Of a DNA stretch of 64,000 nucleotides, positions 43,450 to 52,033 are shown piece after piece. The position numbers and the translations under genes are program-made. Source of the DNA: an uncultured Lachnospiraceae bacterium (lineage in GTDB: Bacteria; Bacillota; Clostridia; Lachnospirales; Lachnospiraceae); the NCBI GenBank assembly GCA_900546325.1, contig URCR01000008.1, positions 15,772 to 79,771 on the forward strand. Direction: 5' to 3'. Position 1 is the first letter of the stretch. Each line of letters starts with the position of its first letter. The notes under the pieces were generated by a model, which saw nothing but the letters and a program-made list of their open reading frames with translations, ran no database searches and was not told where the DNA came from.

Positions 43450-44418
43450 ATGAGTTGGAAAAAGAAGCTTACAACAGGAGCCGTTCTGGCATCATTGACA
43501 GCCGGAACCATTTATACAATCAACAAAATTATTTCTTTTACATCTACACTCGATAACTTACTTTGCAAAGACGAAGGTCAATATTTTGACTGGAGATTTG
43601 GAAAAATATTTTATAGAAAGCAGGGAGAGGGAAAACCACTGCTCTTGATTCATGACTTAACTGTAAATAGTTCTTCCCATGAGTGGAATAAACTGTTAAA
43701 ATCTTTGAAAAAAACAAACACCGTCTATACAATCGATTTATTAGGCTGCGGGCATTCTGAAAAGCCGCATCTTACTTATACAAACTTTCTCTACGTCCAG
43801 TTACTTACTGACTTTATAAAAACTGTCATCCGTGAAAAAACTGATGTGATCGCTACTGGCGCTTCTTCATCTTTTGTTTTAATGGCATGCGCGAACGATA
43901 ACAGCATTATTGACCGGATTATGATGATTAACCCAATGAATTTGTCTACACTTGCAACCATTCCAACAAAACGTACAAAATTTTTGCGCTATTTACTTTT
44001 GACTCCGCTTATCGGAACTTTCTTGTATAATATTCTGATGAGCAAACGGCTGTCAGAGCAGAACTTTTTTGAAGATAAGTTTCAAAATCCAGAATTTTTA
44101 GATTCCGAGATCAAAAACTCTTACTACGAAGCATCTCATCTGGATTGTTCACATGGAAGATATCTGCTCGGAAGTTTGTTGGGGCGCTACACAAATGCCA
44201 ATATATTTCATGCTCTGAAAAATATTAATAACAGTATTTTTCTCATCGCCTCAACCGGTGCCGGAGAAAATATCGCAATTGCAGAACAATATCGGAATTA
44301 CATTCCATCCATTGAAATTGCAACACTAAAAGACAGTGTACATTTTCCGCAGCTTGAAACGCCACAGGCACTCCTCGAACAGATTGATCTGTTCCTTGGA
44401 GCAGAGGAAGATTCTTAA
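43450..44418 (+). CDS. Alpha/beta hydrolase, membrane-anchored
   Basis: 322 aa. A hydrophobic N-terminal anchor (residues 8-27) then an alpha/beta-hydrolase fold: LLLIHDL (oxyanion strand), the nucleophile elbow at TGASSSF with S139, and a late SVHFPQLETP histidine. The elbow is G-A-S-S-S, so the usual second Gly of GxSxG is Ser. Start at 43450 has AAAGGAG 8 bases upstream. It is the only plus-strand gene between the tRNA-Arg and dnaA, opposite to parA. Substrate unknown. Confidence 0.82.
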   Translation: MSWKKKLTTGAVLASLTAGTIYTINKIISFTSTLDNLLCKDEGQYFDWRFGKIFYRKQGEGKPLLLIHDLTVNSSSHEWNKLLKSLKKTNTVYTIDLLGCGHSEKPHLTYTNFLYVQLLTDFIKTVIREKTDVIATGASSSFVLMACANDNSIIDRIMMINPMNLSTLATIPTKRTKFLRYLLLTPLIGTFLYNILMSKRLSEQNFFEDKFQNPEFLDSEIKNSYYEASHLDCSHGRYLLGSLLGRYTNANIFHALKNINNSIFLIASTGAGENIAIAEQYRNYIPSIEIATLKDSVHFPQLETPQALLEQIDLFLGAEEDS

Positions 44419-44440
44419 TAAATTTACAGAAGATATAAAA

Positions 44441-44483
44441 AGAAGGACAAAATGGAGATTTCAATCTTCCATTCAGTCCTTCT
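44441..44483. terminator. Bidirectional terminator between hydrolase and rsmG
   Basis: AGAAGGAC pairs with GTCCTTCT, with an inner ATGGA/TCCAT stem. T-runs flank it on both strands (TTTTAT either way), fitting the two convergent genes. Confidence 0.8.
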
Positions 44484-44514
44484 TTTATTTTCAGACACAT
44501 CTCAGCGCCAATTT

Positions 44515-45237
44515 CTACTCAACTCCCAACGGTTCTTTTGCCGGAAGCCCTGCCTTTCTAGGATACTTCTTCGCAGTCGGTTTTACTTTTTCAATTTTCA
44601 CAAAGGATCTTCCGATCTCGCTTCCCGGAAGCTGAAATTTGATCACTTCTCTGAGATTTCCTCCAAGGATCGCAACTGCTTTCTTTGCCTGTGCGACTTC
44701 CTCATCAATCTCTCCCGATTTATATGGAAGGAACACGCCTCCTTTTTTCACATATGGCAGGCAATATTCTGACAGTGTCGCCAGATTTGCCACTGCTCTG
44801 GACACACAGAGATCAAACTGCTCTCTGTACTCCGTCTGCTTTGCATAATCCTCTGCCCTTCCGTGAATAGCTCTAATTCCTTCCAGCTGCAGTTTTTCGA
44901 TGACTACATTGAGAAATTTGACTCTCTTATTCAACGAATCTAACAGCACAACTTCCAACTCTGGAAATACGATTTTCAGTGGAATGCCCGGGAACCCGGC
45001 CCCCGTGCCCACATCAATCACACTTTTTACAGACTTCATGTCCATTGCTTTTACGATGGAGACAGAGTCTACAAAATGCTTTTCATTCACTTCCTCGTAT
45101 TCTGTGATTCCGGTAAGATTCATAAACTCATTCCATTCCACAAGAATCTCATAGAACAAATCAAACTGTTCTTTCTGTCTCTCGTCCAATACGATTCCTA
45201 ATGCACTTAACTTCTCTTCAAATTTATGACTGCTCAT
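44515..45237 (-). CDS. rsmG: 16S rRNA (guanine-N7) methyltransferase RsmG
   Basis: 240 aa. The SAM site VIDVGTGAGFPGIPLKIV is intact. It methylates G527 of 16S rRNA (E. coli numbering); loss gives low-level streptomycin resistance. Start at 45237 has AGAGGG 6 bases upstream and overlaps the end of mnmG by 14 bases; the frame extends to 45276. The conserved mnmE-mnmG-rsmG order is kept. Confidence 0.95.
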   Translation of the reverse strand: MSSHKFEEKLSALGIVLDERQKEQFDLFYEILVEWNEFMNLTGITEYEEVNEKHFVDSVSIVKAMDMKSVKSVIDVGTGAGFPGIPLKIVFPELEVVLLDSLNKRVKFLNVVIEKLQLEGIRAIHGRAEDYAKQTEYREQFDLCVSRAVANLATLSEYCLPYVKKGGVFLPYKSGEIDEEVAQAKKAVAILGGNLREVIKFQLPGSEIGRSFVKIEKVKPTAKKYPRKAGLPAKEPLGVE

Positions 45238-47146
45238 CTTTTTCCCTCTTACTTCCATAACTTTCCATATAAACAAGCAATACAGAGATATCTGCCGGTG
45301 AAACTCCCGAAATTCTCGATGCCTGTCCGATTGAAATTGGACGATATTGATTCAGCTTCTGCTTTGCCTCGATGCGGAGACTTCCGATTTCATCGTAGTT
45401 GATCGCATCCGGAATCCGTTTTGTCTCTAACTTTTTAAACTGCTCTACCTGCTTCATCTGACGTTTGATATAACCATCATACTTGATGCGAATATTAATC
45501 TGTTCCACCACTTCTTCACTCAATTCGGTTCTTTCCGGATCGATTGCCTCCAGTGCTTCATAAGATAACTCCGGACGACGGATCAGCTCTGCCAGCGTAA
45601 TTCCGTTTTTTAGCGGAGTGCTTCCGTATTGTTCCAGTACTTCCTGCACGGGCTTGGATGCACCTACATTTGTGTGCTCCAGCCGCTCTACCTGTTCCTC
45701 GATCTGCTGCTCTTTCTTCTTCAGATTCTGATAACGCTCCTCATCGATCAACCCAACCTGATATCCAATCTCAGTCAGACGCTGATCTGCATTATCCTGT
45801 CGGAGAAGTAAGCGGTATTCCGCTCTCGATGTCATCATCCGGTATGGTTCATGGCTTTCTTTTGTCACAAGATCATCGATCAGAACACCAACATATCCCT
45901 GGGAACGATCGATGATGATCTGCTCTTTTCCAAGCACTTTCCTCGCCGCATTGATTCCTGCTACAAGACCTTGTGCTGCGGCCTCCTCATATCCGGAACT
46001 TCCGTTAAATTGTCCTCCGCTGAACAGACCGCTGATCTTTTTAAATTCCAGTGTGGCGTAGAGCTGTCTGGCATCAATACAGTCATATTCGATCGCATAG
46101 GCATTGCGGACAATCTTTGCATGCTCCAGCCCCGGTACACTCCGGTACATTTCATACTGGACATCCTCCGGAAGCGAGCTGGACATTCCGCCGATATACA
46201 TCTCATTTGTGTCAAGCCCTTCCGGCTCAATAAACACCTGATGGCGGTCCTTATCTGCAAACTTTACAACCTTATCCTCGATTGACGGACAGTATCTCGG
46301 ACCGGTTCCCTCGATCATTCCTGAGAATAACGGAGAACGGTCCAGGTTCTCCCGGATGATCTGATGTGTCCTTTCATTCGTATAAGTCAGCCAACAGGAC
46401 ACCTGATCGATCTGTACCTCTTCGGGATCTGTCGTAAAGGAAAAAGGAACCACTCTCTCATCTCCGAACTGCTCTTCCATCTTTGTGAAATCAATAGAAT
46501 TGCGGTCGATCCGCGCCGGCGTCCCCGTCTTAAAACGATACATCTCCACTCCAAGTTCTTTGAGACAATCACTTAAATAGTTTGCCGCCTTCAGACCATT
46601 TGGCCCGCAATCTTCACTGACTTCCCCGTAAATACATCTGGATTTTAAATACGTTCCAGTACATAACACTACCGCGTCACAGTGATAAATTGCCCCTGAA
46701 AATGTCTTAACTCCTGTCACTTTTCCATTTTCCACAAGAATTTCCGTGATTTCTGCCTGCTTGATATCCAGGTTCTCCTGCTGTTCCAGCACCTTTCTCA
46801 TCTCTGTGCTGTATCTCGCTTTGTCCGCCTGTGCGCGCAGAGAATGCACTGCAGGCCCTTTTGATTTATTTAACATCTTGGACTGGATAAATGTCCGGTC
46901 AATGACCTTTCCCATCTCTCCTCCGAGCGCATCCACCTCCTTGACAAGATGTCCTTTTGAGCTTCCGCCAATGTTCGGATTGCATGGCATCAGTGCAATA
47001 CTATCTACACTCACAGTAAACATGATCGTTCTGACACCGAGCCTTGCAGCCGCCAGAGCTGCTTCACATCCCGCATGTCCCGCACCGATCACGGCGATTC
47101 CATATCTGTCTTTATTTTCCCATACAGAACTTGCTGAATATTTCAT
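45224..47146 (-). CDS. mnmG: tRNA uridine-34 modification enzyme MnmG (GidA)
   Basis: 640 aa. FAD-binding start IAVIGAGHAGCEAALAAARL and the conserved DGPLRPSY-like central region (GTGPRYCPSIEDKV). With MnmE it puts (carboxymethyl)aminomethyl on U34 of some tRNAs. The start lies 35 bases inside the mnmE reading frame, so translation is coupled. The short extra N-terminus (KYSASSVWENKDRY) has only a weak ribosome site. Confidence 0.95.
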   Translation of the reverse strand: MKYSASSVWENKDRYGIAVIGAGHAGCEAALAAARLGVRTIMFTVSVDSIALMPCNPNIGGSSKGHLVKEVDALGGEMGKVIDRTFIQSKMLNKSKGPAVHSLRAQADKARYSTEMRKVLEQQENLDIKQAEITEILVENGKVTGVKTFSGAIYHCDAVVLCTGTYLKSRCIYGEVSEDCGPNGLKAANYLSDCLKELGVEMYRFKTGTPARIDRNSIDFTKMEEQFGDERVVPFSFTTDPEEVQIDQVSCWLTYTNERTHQIIRENLDRSPLFSGMIEGTGPRYCPSIEDKVVKFADKDRHQVFIEPEGLDTNEMYIGGMSSSLPEDVQYEMYRSVPGLEHAKIVRNAYAIEYDCIDARQLYATLEFKKISGLFSGGQFNGSSGYEEAAAQGLVAGINAARKVLGKEQIIIDRSQGYVGVLIDDLVTKESHEPYRMMTSRAEYRLLLRQDNADQRLTEIGYQVGLIDEERYQNLKKKEQQIEEQVERLEHTNVGASKPVQEVLEQYGSTPLKNGITLAELIRRPELSYEALEAIDPERTELSEEVVEQINIRIKYDGYIKRQMKQVEQFKKLETKRIPDAINYDEIGSLRIEAKQKLNQYRPISIGQASRISGVSPADISVLLVYMESYGSKREKDEQS

Positions 47147-48488
47147 TTACCAAATCTTCTCCTATCGTCTCCCCGGTGATACTTCCAAGCGCCTCATAGG
47201 CATCCATAAGGTCAATGGAATAGAAATCCTCCGGCATGTTATTTTCAATACTTCCAATTACTTTTTCCAAACTGTCATAAGCGTTCTGGAGAGCTGTTTT
47301 CTGTCGGATATTTGTAATATATACTTCGTCATTGAAAGAAACCTTTCCTTCAAAAAACATCTCTTTCAGCGCATGCTCGACTTCCTCGATCCCATGCTCC
47401 TGCTTTGCCGATATTTCGATCATCGGCTTTTCTGCATATTTTTGCAGCATTTTCTTCGTGATCACAGTATCCAGATCCGATTTGTTCAAAAGGATCAATG
47501 CCTGCTTCTCCCGGATCATCTCAAGAATCTGCTCATCATTCTCATCCAGTGTGCGCGATGCATCGACAACATAGATAATCAGGTCTGCATCCTTTGCATA
47601 ATCTTTCGCCTTGTCAACTCCGATCTTTTCGACAATGTCTTCTGTATCGCGGATTCCCGCCGTGTCTATAATATTGAGGCTGATCCCGTTGATCTGAATA
47701 TTTTCCTCAAGAATATCCCTCGTTGTTCCTTCAATATCCGTCACGATCGCCCGCTCTTTTCCTGCAAGCACATTTAACAGCGAAGACTTCCCTGCATTTG
47801 GCTTTCCTACGATAACAGTCTGGATCCCTTCCTTGATTATTCTACCATTATCTGCACTCTCTAACAACCTGCGAATTGCCTCCAGAAGCTTTTCTACGGT
47901 TCCCTGAAGCTTTTCCCCATATCCGTCAATACTGATATGTTCCGGATCATCCAACGCTGTCTCAATAAACGCTGTGTGATATAAAATCTCCTTGCGGATC
48001 TCCGATATTTTTTCCAATACAGACCCCTTTAACTGACTTACAGAACTCTTCAAGGCATATTCATTTTTAGACTGTATCACATCGATGACCGCCTCTGCCT
48101 GTGACAGATCCAGCCTTCCATTTAAGAATGCTCTCTTCGTAAATTCTCCCGGCTCCGCCGGTCTTGCGCCGTATTTGATCACGGTCTCAAGAATCCGCTT
48201 CATCACATATACTCCGCCGTGGCAGTCAATTTCAACGGTATCCTCTCCTGTGTAGCTGTGGGGCCCTTTCATCAAAAGCACCAGAACTTCATCGATTGTC
48301 TCCTCACCATCCATAATATATCCATAATGGATCGTATGACTTTTCTCATCAGAAAGCTTTTTGTCCTTTTTCTTTCCTTTGTATATGCGGTCAATGATTG
48401 CAAAAGCTTCTTCCCCGCTGATCCGGATAATTCCGATTCCGGAGGCTGTCATCGCCGTTGCGATCGCTGCGATTGTATCTTTTATCAT
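47112..48488 (-). CDS. mnmE: tRNA modification GTPase MnmE (TrmE)
   Basis: 458 aa. N-terminal folate-binding domain, central helical region and inserted G domain: G1 GKPNAGKSSLLNV, G3 DTAGIRDTED, G4 NKSD. The C-terminus ends in FSKFCMGK, the CxGK motif needed for modification. Start at 48488 gives family length; the frame runs to 48518. It follows the jag terminator, so it starts a new transcription unit. Confidence 0.95.
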   Translation of the reverse strand: MIKDTIAAIATAMTASGIGIIRISGEEAFAIIDRIYKGKKKDKKLSDEKSHTIHYGYIMDGEETIDEVLVLLMKGPHSYTGEDTVEIDCHGGVYVMKRILETVIKYGARPAEPGEFTKRAFLNGRLDLSQAEAVIDVIQSKNEYALKSSVSQLKGSVLEKISEIRKEILYHTAFIETALDDPEHISIDGYGEKLQGTVEKLLEAIRRLLESADNGRIIKEGIQTVIVGKPNAGKSSLLNVLAGKERAIVTDIEGTTRDILEENIQINGISLNIIDTAGIRDTEDIVEKIGVDKAKDYAKDADLIIYVVDASRTLDENDEQILEMIREKQALILLNKSDLDTVITKKMLQKYAEKPMIEISAKQEHGIEEVEHALKEMFFEGKVSFNDEVYITNIRQKTALQNAYDSLEKVIGSIENNMPEDFYSIDLMDAYEALGSITGETIGEDLVNEIFSKFCMGK

Positions 48489-48544
48489 CTTTCCCTGTCT
48501 CTCCTTTCCGCTGTCCATTCCTCTTCTAAGACAGTTTTTAAAAA

Positions 48545-48569
48545 AGGCAGCATTAAAATAATGCTGCCT
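48545..48569 (-). terminator. Terminator after jag
   Basis: On the minus strand AGGCAGCATTA/TAATGCTGCCT around TTTT-like loop, followed by TTTTTTAAAAA. It ends the rpmH-rnpA-yidD-yidC-jag operon 12 bases after the jag stop. Confidence 0.85.
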
Positions 48570-48580
48570 GAATTTCTTTG

Positions 48581-49381
48581 TTATTGTCTTTTGGACGGTG
48601 TGATCACGACTCTTCTGTATGGTTCTTCTCCTTCACTGTGAGTTGACACATACTTGTCTGACTGTAATACAGAATGAATGATTCTTCTCTCATACGGATT
48701 CATCGGCTCCAGAGAGACCGGTTTTCTTGTACGTTTTACTTTATGTGCAATATTCTTTGCAAGGTTTTCCAGTGTCGCTTTTCTTCTTGCACGATAATTT
48801 TCTGTATCCAGTTTTACACGAATATATCCATCCTGTGTTTTATTTGCCACACGGTTTGTCAAATACTGAAGGGAGTCTAATGTCTGACCTCTCTTGCCGA
48901 TCAGAATACCCATATTTTCCCCTTCCAGTTCAATACAGAGTGTTCCTTCACTGTCCACTTCGGAATGAATCTTGACTTCCATATCCATTGTCTTTAAGAC
49001 ATCCTGCAAAAACTTTTCAGATTCCCGGATTGTTTCTTCTGTAATCTTCACAGAGGAACGCTCCTCTTTTTCTACTGTCTTTGCTGCCGGTGCATGATGT
49101 TCTGTCTTCTTTGCTGGAGCATGCTGACGCTTCTCTTCTCTTTTTGGTTCCGGTTTCACTTTCGGTTTGTCAAATTTGATCTCATCCAGTTCTACCGGTG
49201 CTTCCGCTGTCTTCTTTCTTCTCGCTGAGATCACAGCCTGTTTTGCCCCAATTCCAAGAAATCCTGAACTTCCTTTTTCGATTACATCATATTCTAACTG
49301 ATCGCTCGTCACACCTAACTGAATCAATGCTTCTGTGATTGCATCGCTCAGTGTCTTTGCGGATACTCTAATCTCTTCCAT
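48581..49381 (-). CDS. jag: RNA-binding protein Jag/KhpB (Jag-N, KH, R3H)
   Basis: 266 aa. N-terminal Jag-N domain (SAKTLSDAITEALIQLG ... SGFLGIGAKQAV), a Lys/Glu/His-rich linker of about 70 residues, a KH domain with GILIGKRGQTLDSLQ, and a C-terminal R3H region (YERRIIHSVLQSDKYVSTHS). It binds RNA and affects cell elongation in Firmicutes. Always next to yidC; here 42 bases downstream of it. Confidence 0.93.
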   Translation of the reverse strand: MEEIRVSAKTLSDAITEALIQLGVTSDQLEYDVIEKGSSGFLGIGAKQAVISARRKKTAEAPVELDEIKFDKPKVKPEPKREEKRQHAPAKKTEHHAPAAKTVEKEERSSVKITEETIRESEKFLQDVLKTMDMEVKIHSEVDSEGTLCIELEGENMGILIGKRGQTLDSLQYLTNRVANKTQDGYIRVKLDTENYRARRKATLENLAKNIAHKVKRTRKPVSLEPMNPYERRIIHSVLQSDKYVSTHSEGEEPYRRVVITPSKRQ

Positions 49382-49422
49382 TCTTTTTCCCTCCCGTTTC
49401 TGATATAGAAATGCGGTTTGAA

Positions 49423-50688
49423 TTAATCGTTTTCGTTAAATTTCCTTACCATGTTTGCTTTTGCTGTAAGGCTTCCCGGTTTTGCAGTTTTACCACGCTC
49501 AGCTGCCTGCTGCAGTTTTGCCTCCTGCTCACTGTCTGTTGTATAACTATGTTTCTGCTCTGACGCAATATTGCGGACTTTCTTTGTTGCCATCTGGTTC
49601 AGCTCTTCTGTGGAAACTTTCTTCTTCTCGTATTTCTTCTTAGCTTTTTCCATATTTTTCTTCACGAGCTCATCCATGTCCATACGGTCAAGATATTTGT
49701 TGATTGCCACCTGCTGTACCGAACGGCAGACCGCACTGAAGATCCAGTACAGACCAAGACCTGCCGGCATTGTGAAACACATAAACACTGAGAACAACGG
49801 CATGATCATATTCATTGTCTTCATAGAATTCGCCATCGGATTATCTCTGTCATCCATTCCAGGAGACTGAGGCATCAGCTTAATGTTGATCCACTGTGTC
49901 AGACCGGATAATACCGGAATCAGAAGCGCAACAATCGCAACAAGAATCGCACCGTTCTTCAAACCATCCATCATCAGGTTTACAGGTGCATCTGAAATAT
50001 TTGCGCCCAAAAAGTTATTAATATGTGAAATCTGCCCGGATGTGGAATCAATTAAGGATGAAAGATCCGGGAATTTATCTTTTAATGTATCCCATGTACT
50101 TGGCTGGAATTTGTAAAGTACGTCTACGATCGTGTTTGTCTTCGTATAGTCAAACTTGTCCGGATTGATCAGAATCGGGCTTGCCGAACCAATCTTCTCC
50201 ATAATCTTCTGATAGCCGTCTGTTCCCATGATCCCATTCACAAGCGGCATATACATTTCCTTCACTCCGCCTACATATGCCGGAATATTCTGGATAACCT
50301 TCCACAATGCAAGTAAGATCGGGAACTGGATCAGTAACTGAAGACATCCGCCCATCTGTGAGGTTCCGTACTTATCGTACACCATCTTCATTTCTTCCTG
50401 CATTTTCAGCATGGAGTCCTGATCTCGTTTGTTCTTGTACTTTTTCTGAATCGCCTGAAGTTCAGGGTTCATTACTGCACTTAACTTTGAAAATTTCTGC
50501 TGTTTGATTGTAAGCGGAATCATAAATGTATAGATGATAATTGTAAATAAAATAATACACAAACCTATATTTTCGATTCCGAATGCACTACTCAGCACAT
50601 TAAAGATACCATCCATTAATTTACCGAGCAGCCACGCCACTTGTCCTATAATTGGCGTCGTCGATTGTGTCAAAAGAATACCTGTCAT
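49423..50688 (-). CDS. yidC: Membrane protein insertase YidC (SpoIIIJ/Oxa1)
   Basis: 421 aa. The Oxa1 core is visible: FTIIIYTFMIPLTIKQQK, a helical hairpin (KKYKNKRDQDSMLKMQEEM), then GCLQLLIQFPILLALWKVI and later segments. It inserts proteins into the cell membrane. No lipoprotein signal is seen. A central loop of about 80 residues and a long basic cytoplasmic tail (after KYEKKKVSTEEL) are longer than in Bacillus SpoIIIJ, as is usual in Clostridia. Confidence 0.93.
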   Translation of the reverse strand: MTGILLTQSTTPIIGQVAWLLGKLMDGIFNVLSSAFGIENIGLCIILFTIIIYTFMIPLTIKQQKFSKLSAVMNPELQAIQKKYKNKRDQDSMLKMQEEMKMVYDKYGTSQMGGCLQLLIQFPILLALWKVIQNIPAYVGGVKEMYMPLVNGIMGTDGYQKIMEKIGSASPILINPDKFDYTKTNTIVDVLYKFQPSTWDTLKDKFPDLSSLIDSTSGQISHINNFLGANISDAPVNLMMDGLKNGAILVAIVALLIPVLSGLTQWINIKLMPQSPGMDDRDNPMANSMKTMNMIMPLFSVFMCFTMPAGLGLYWIFSAVCRSVQQVAINKYLDRMDMDELVKKNMEKAKKKYEKKKVSTEELNQMATKKVRNIASEQKHSYTTDSEQEAKLQQAAERGKTAKPGSLTAKANMVRKFNEND

Positions 50689-50699
50689 TTTTTCCTCCT

Positions 50700-50912
50700 T
50701 TAAGGCACAGGGTCATACCCGCCTTTTGCAAATGGATTGCAACGTAAAATTCTCCATATAGTTAATAACCCACCCTTTAAAGCCCCATATTTCTCAATCG
50801 CTTCAATTCCATATTGAGAACATGTGGGAAAATAAATGCAGTGAGTTGTTCTTTTTAACCCGGATAAATATTTCTGGTAAAACCTGATAAGTGCAATAAA
50901 TATCTTTTTCAC
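50700..50912 (-). CDS. yidD: Membrane protein insertion efficiency factor YidD
   Basis: 70 aa. The YidD pattern IRFYQKYLSGLKRTTHCIYFPTC is split across a hydrophobic start and the conserved CIYFPTCSQYGIEAI motif, followed by GGLLTIWRILRCNPFAKGGYDPVP. It helps YidC-dependent insertion. It lies 11 bases before yidC and 21 after rnpA. Confidence 0.95.
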   Translation of the reverse strand: MKKIFIALIRFYQKYLSGLKRTTHCIYFPTCSQYGIEAIEKYGALKGGLLTIWRILRCNPFAKGGYDPVP

Positions 50913-50933
50913 CGATTTTACATCTCCATTTTA

Positions 50934-51269
50934 TTACTTATATATGTTATGAAGTCTTCCCAGGTGGATCAATGCGCTTTCCATCTCTCTGTACGAGCGC
51001 CCATTGGCACTCACTCTCGCAATCACTACAATATCATATCCACTCTGAAAATGTTCTTCTTGTAATCGATAACTCTCTCTGATCAATCGTGTCAGCCGGT
51101 GCCTCACGACACTGTTGCCAACTTTTTTGCTGACAGAAATACCAAGCCGGTTCTCTCCGGATTGGTTCTCTTTTACATACATTACCAGATACTTATTTGC
51201 ATAAGACTTTCCAGTCTTATAAACAATCTGAAAATCTTGATTTTTCTTCAATGATTCGGAAAATTTCAT
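50934..51269 (-). CDS. rnpA: Ribonuclease P protein component
   Basis: 111 aa, basic. The RNA-binding motif NRLGISVSKKVGNSVVRHRL followed by RLIRESYR is typical. It assists RNase P RNA in cutting tRNA 5' leaders. It follows rpmH behind a short hairpin. Confidence 0.95.
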   Translation of the reverse strand: MKFSESLKKNQDFQIVYKTGKSYANKYLVMYVKENQSGENRLGISVSKKVGNSVVRHRLTRLIRESYRLQEEHFQSGYDIVVIARVSANGRSYREMESALIHLGRLHNIYK

Positions 51270-51300
51270 TATTATCTTCTCCTGATTTTTAAAGAAGAAA

Positions 51301-51320
51301 AGGCCACATATATGCGGCCT
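51301..51320 (-). terminator. Attenuator-like hairpin after rpmH
   Basis: A near-perfect palindrome, AGGCCGCATATATGTGGCCT on the minus strand, with TTTTCTTC after it. It overlaps the rpmH stop. Partial termination here would give more ribosomal protein L34 mRNA than rnpA. Confidence 0.6.
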
Positions 51321-51453
51321 ACGCTGATAACTGTTTTCTTCCTTTTGCTCTTCTGGCAGCTAAAACTTTTCTTCCACCAGCTGTGCTCATTCTTGCTCTG
51401 AATCCATGAACTTTCGCTCTAGATCTCTTTTTTGGTTGGAATGTCATTTTCAT
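51319..51453 (-). CDS. rpmH: Ribosomal protein bL34
   Basis: 44 aa: starts MKMTFQPKKRSRAKVHGF, contains STAGGRKVLAARRAKGRK and ends QLSA before TAG. Very basic, full family length. GGAGGTGG lies 8-9 bases upstream. First gene of the rnpA-yidD-yidC-jag operon and the last feature on the minus side of the origin. Confidence 0.97.
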   Translation of the reverse strand: MKMTFQPKKRSRAKVHGFRARMSTAGGRKVLAARRAKGRKQLSA

Positions 51454-51526
51454 TGAAATCCACCTCCTTAGACATGAAACCTATATATATAAATATAGAC
51501 ATATTATTTTTTAGACATCGTATTTC

Positions 51527-51555
51527 ATTATAAGCATAAAATGCCGTTTCGTCAA
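51527..51555 (-). promoter_or_regulatory. Promoter of the rpmH operon
   Basis: -35 TTGACG (51550-51555) and -10 TATAAT (51527-51532), 17 bases apart on the minus strand, about 75 bases before rpmH. Confidence 0.8.
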
Positions 51556-51729
51556 GATAATCCTTTCATTTTCTTTTGATTTTCTCGATTTTTTCCATTT
51601 TTCCACACCCATGATATCTCCTCAAGTTTCTTTGCTTTTATGCTTTTTTCATTCTCTTCCTTTTCCACTTTTTCTGACTGTTTTTTCCCTTTTTCCTCCT
51701 TCTTTTTCATAAACAGAAGGGAGCACGAC

Positions 51730-52033
51730 ATTTTTCCACACATCATCTAGTGTTCTTTCCCGAAAAAAGCCTGTGGATATCCCACAATATAGTGTTTGGC
51801 AAAAATGTTATCCACAAATTGTGGATAACTTGTGGATAACTATAAGGATAACCTGTGGATTCGATGTTTATAGACGATTTATCCACCTCAAAAATCCTTA
51901 TTTTGGGGGATTTTCCACTGTCTATAAAGTTATCCACACTTATTTCCATTGCTTAAATATGGGTTTTGATGTAAAATATAGTGGAGAGATTGTCTACAAA
52001 TTTCTTTTACTATAATACTTAGGAGTTAGAAGA
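51730..52033. other. oriC: Replication origin oriC, dnaA-upstream part
   Basis: A cluster of DnaA boxes. Perfect TTATCCACA sites lie at 51808-51816, 51930-51938 and, in inverse, 51820-51828 and 51831-51839. Near matches are at 51772-51780 and 51879-51887. The DNA around them is AT-rich. It sits between rpmH and dnaA, the standard Firmicute position, where strand bias of genes flips. Confidence 0.88.
51949..51977 (+). promoter_or_regulatory. Probable dnaA promoter
   Basis: -35 TTGCTT (51949-51954) and -10 TAAAAT (51972-51977), 17 bases apart, about 55 bases before dnaA. It is next to DnaA box 51930-51938, consistent with autoregulation. A TATAAT at 52010 is too close to the start to be certain. 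Confidence 0.5.

Noticed and set aside
51552..51746. 64-codon Lys/Glu-rich minus-strand frame between rpmH promoter and oriC
   Set aside because: Low-complexity, no ribosome site, lies in a pyrimidine-rich stretch upstream of the rpmH promoter; likely chance.
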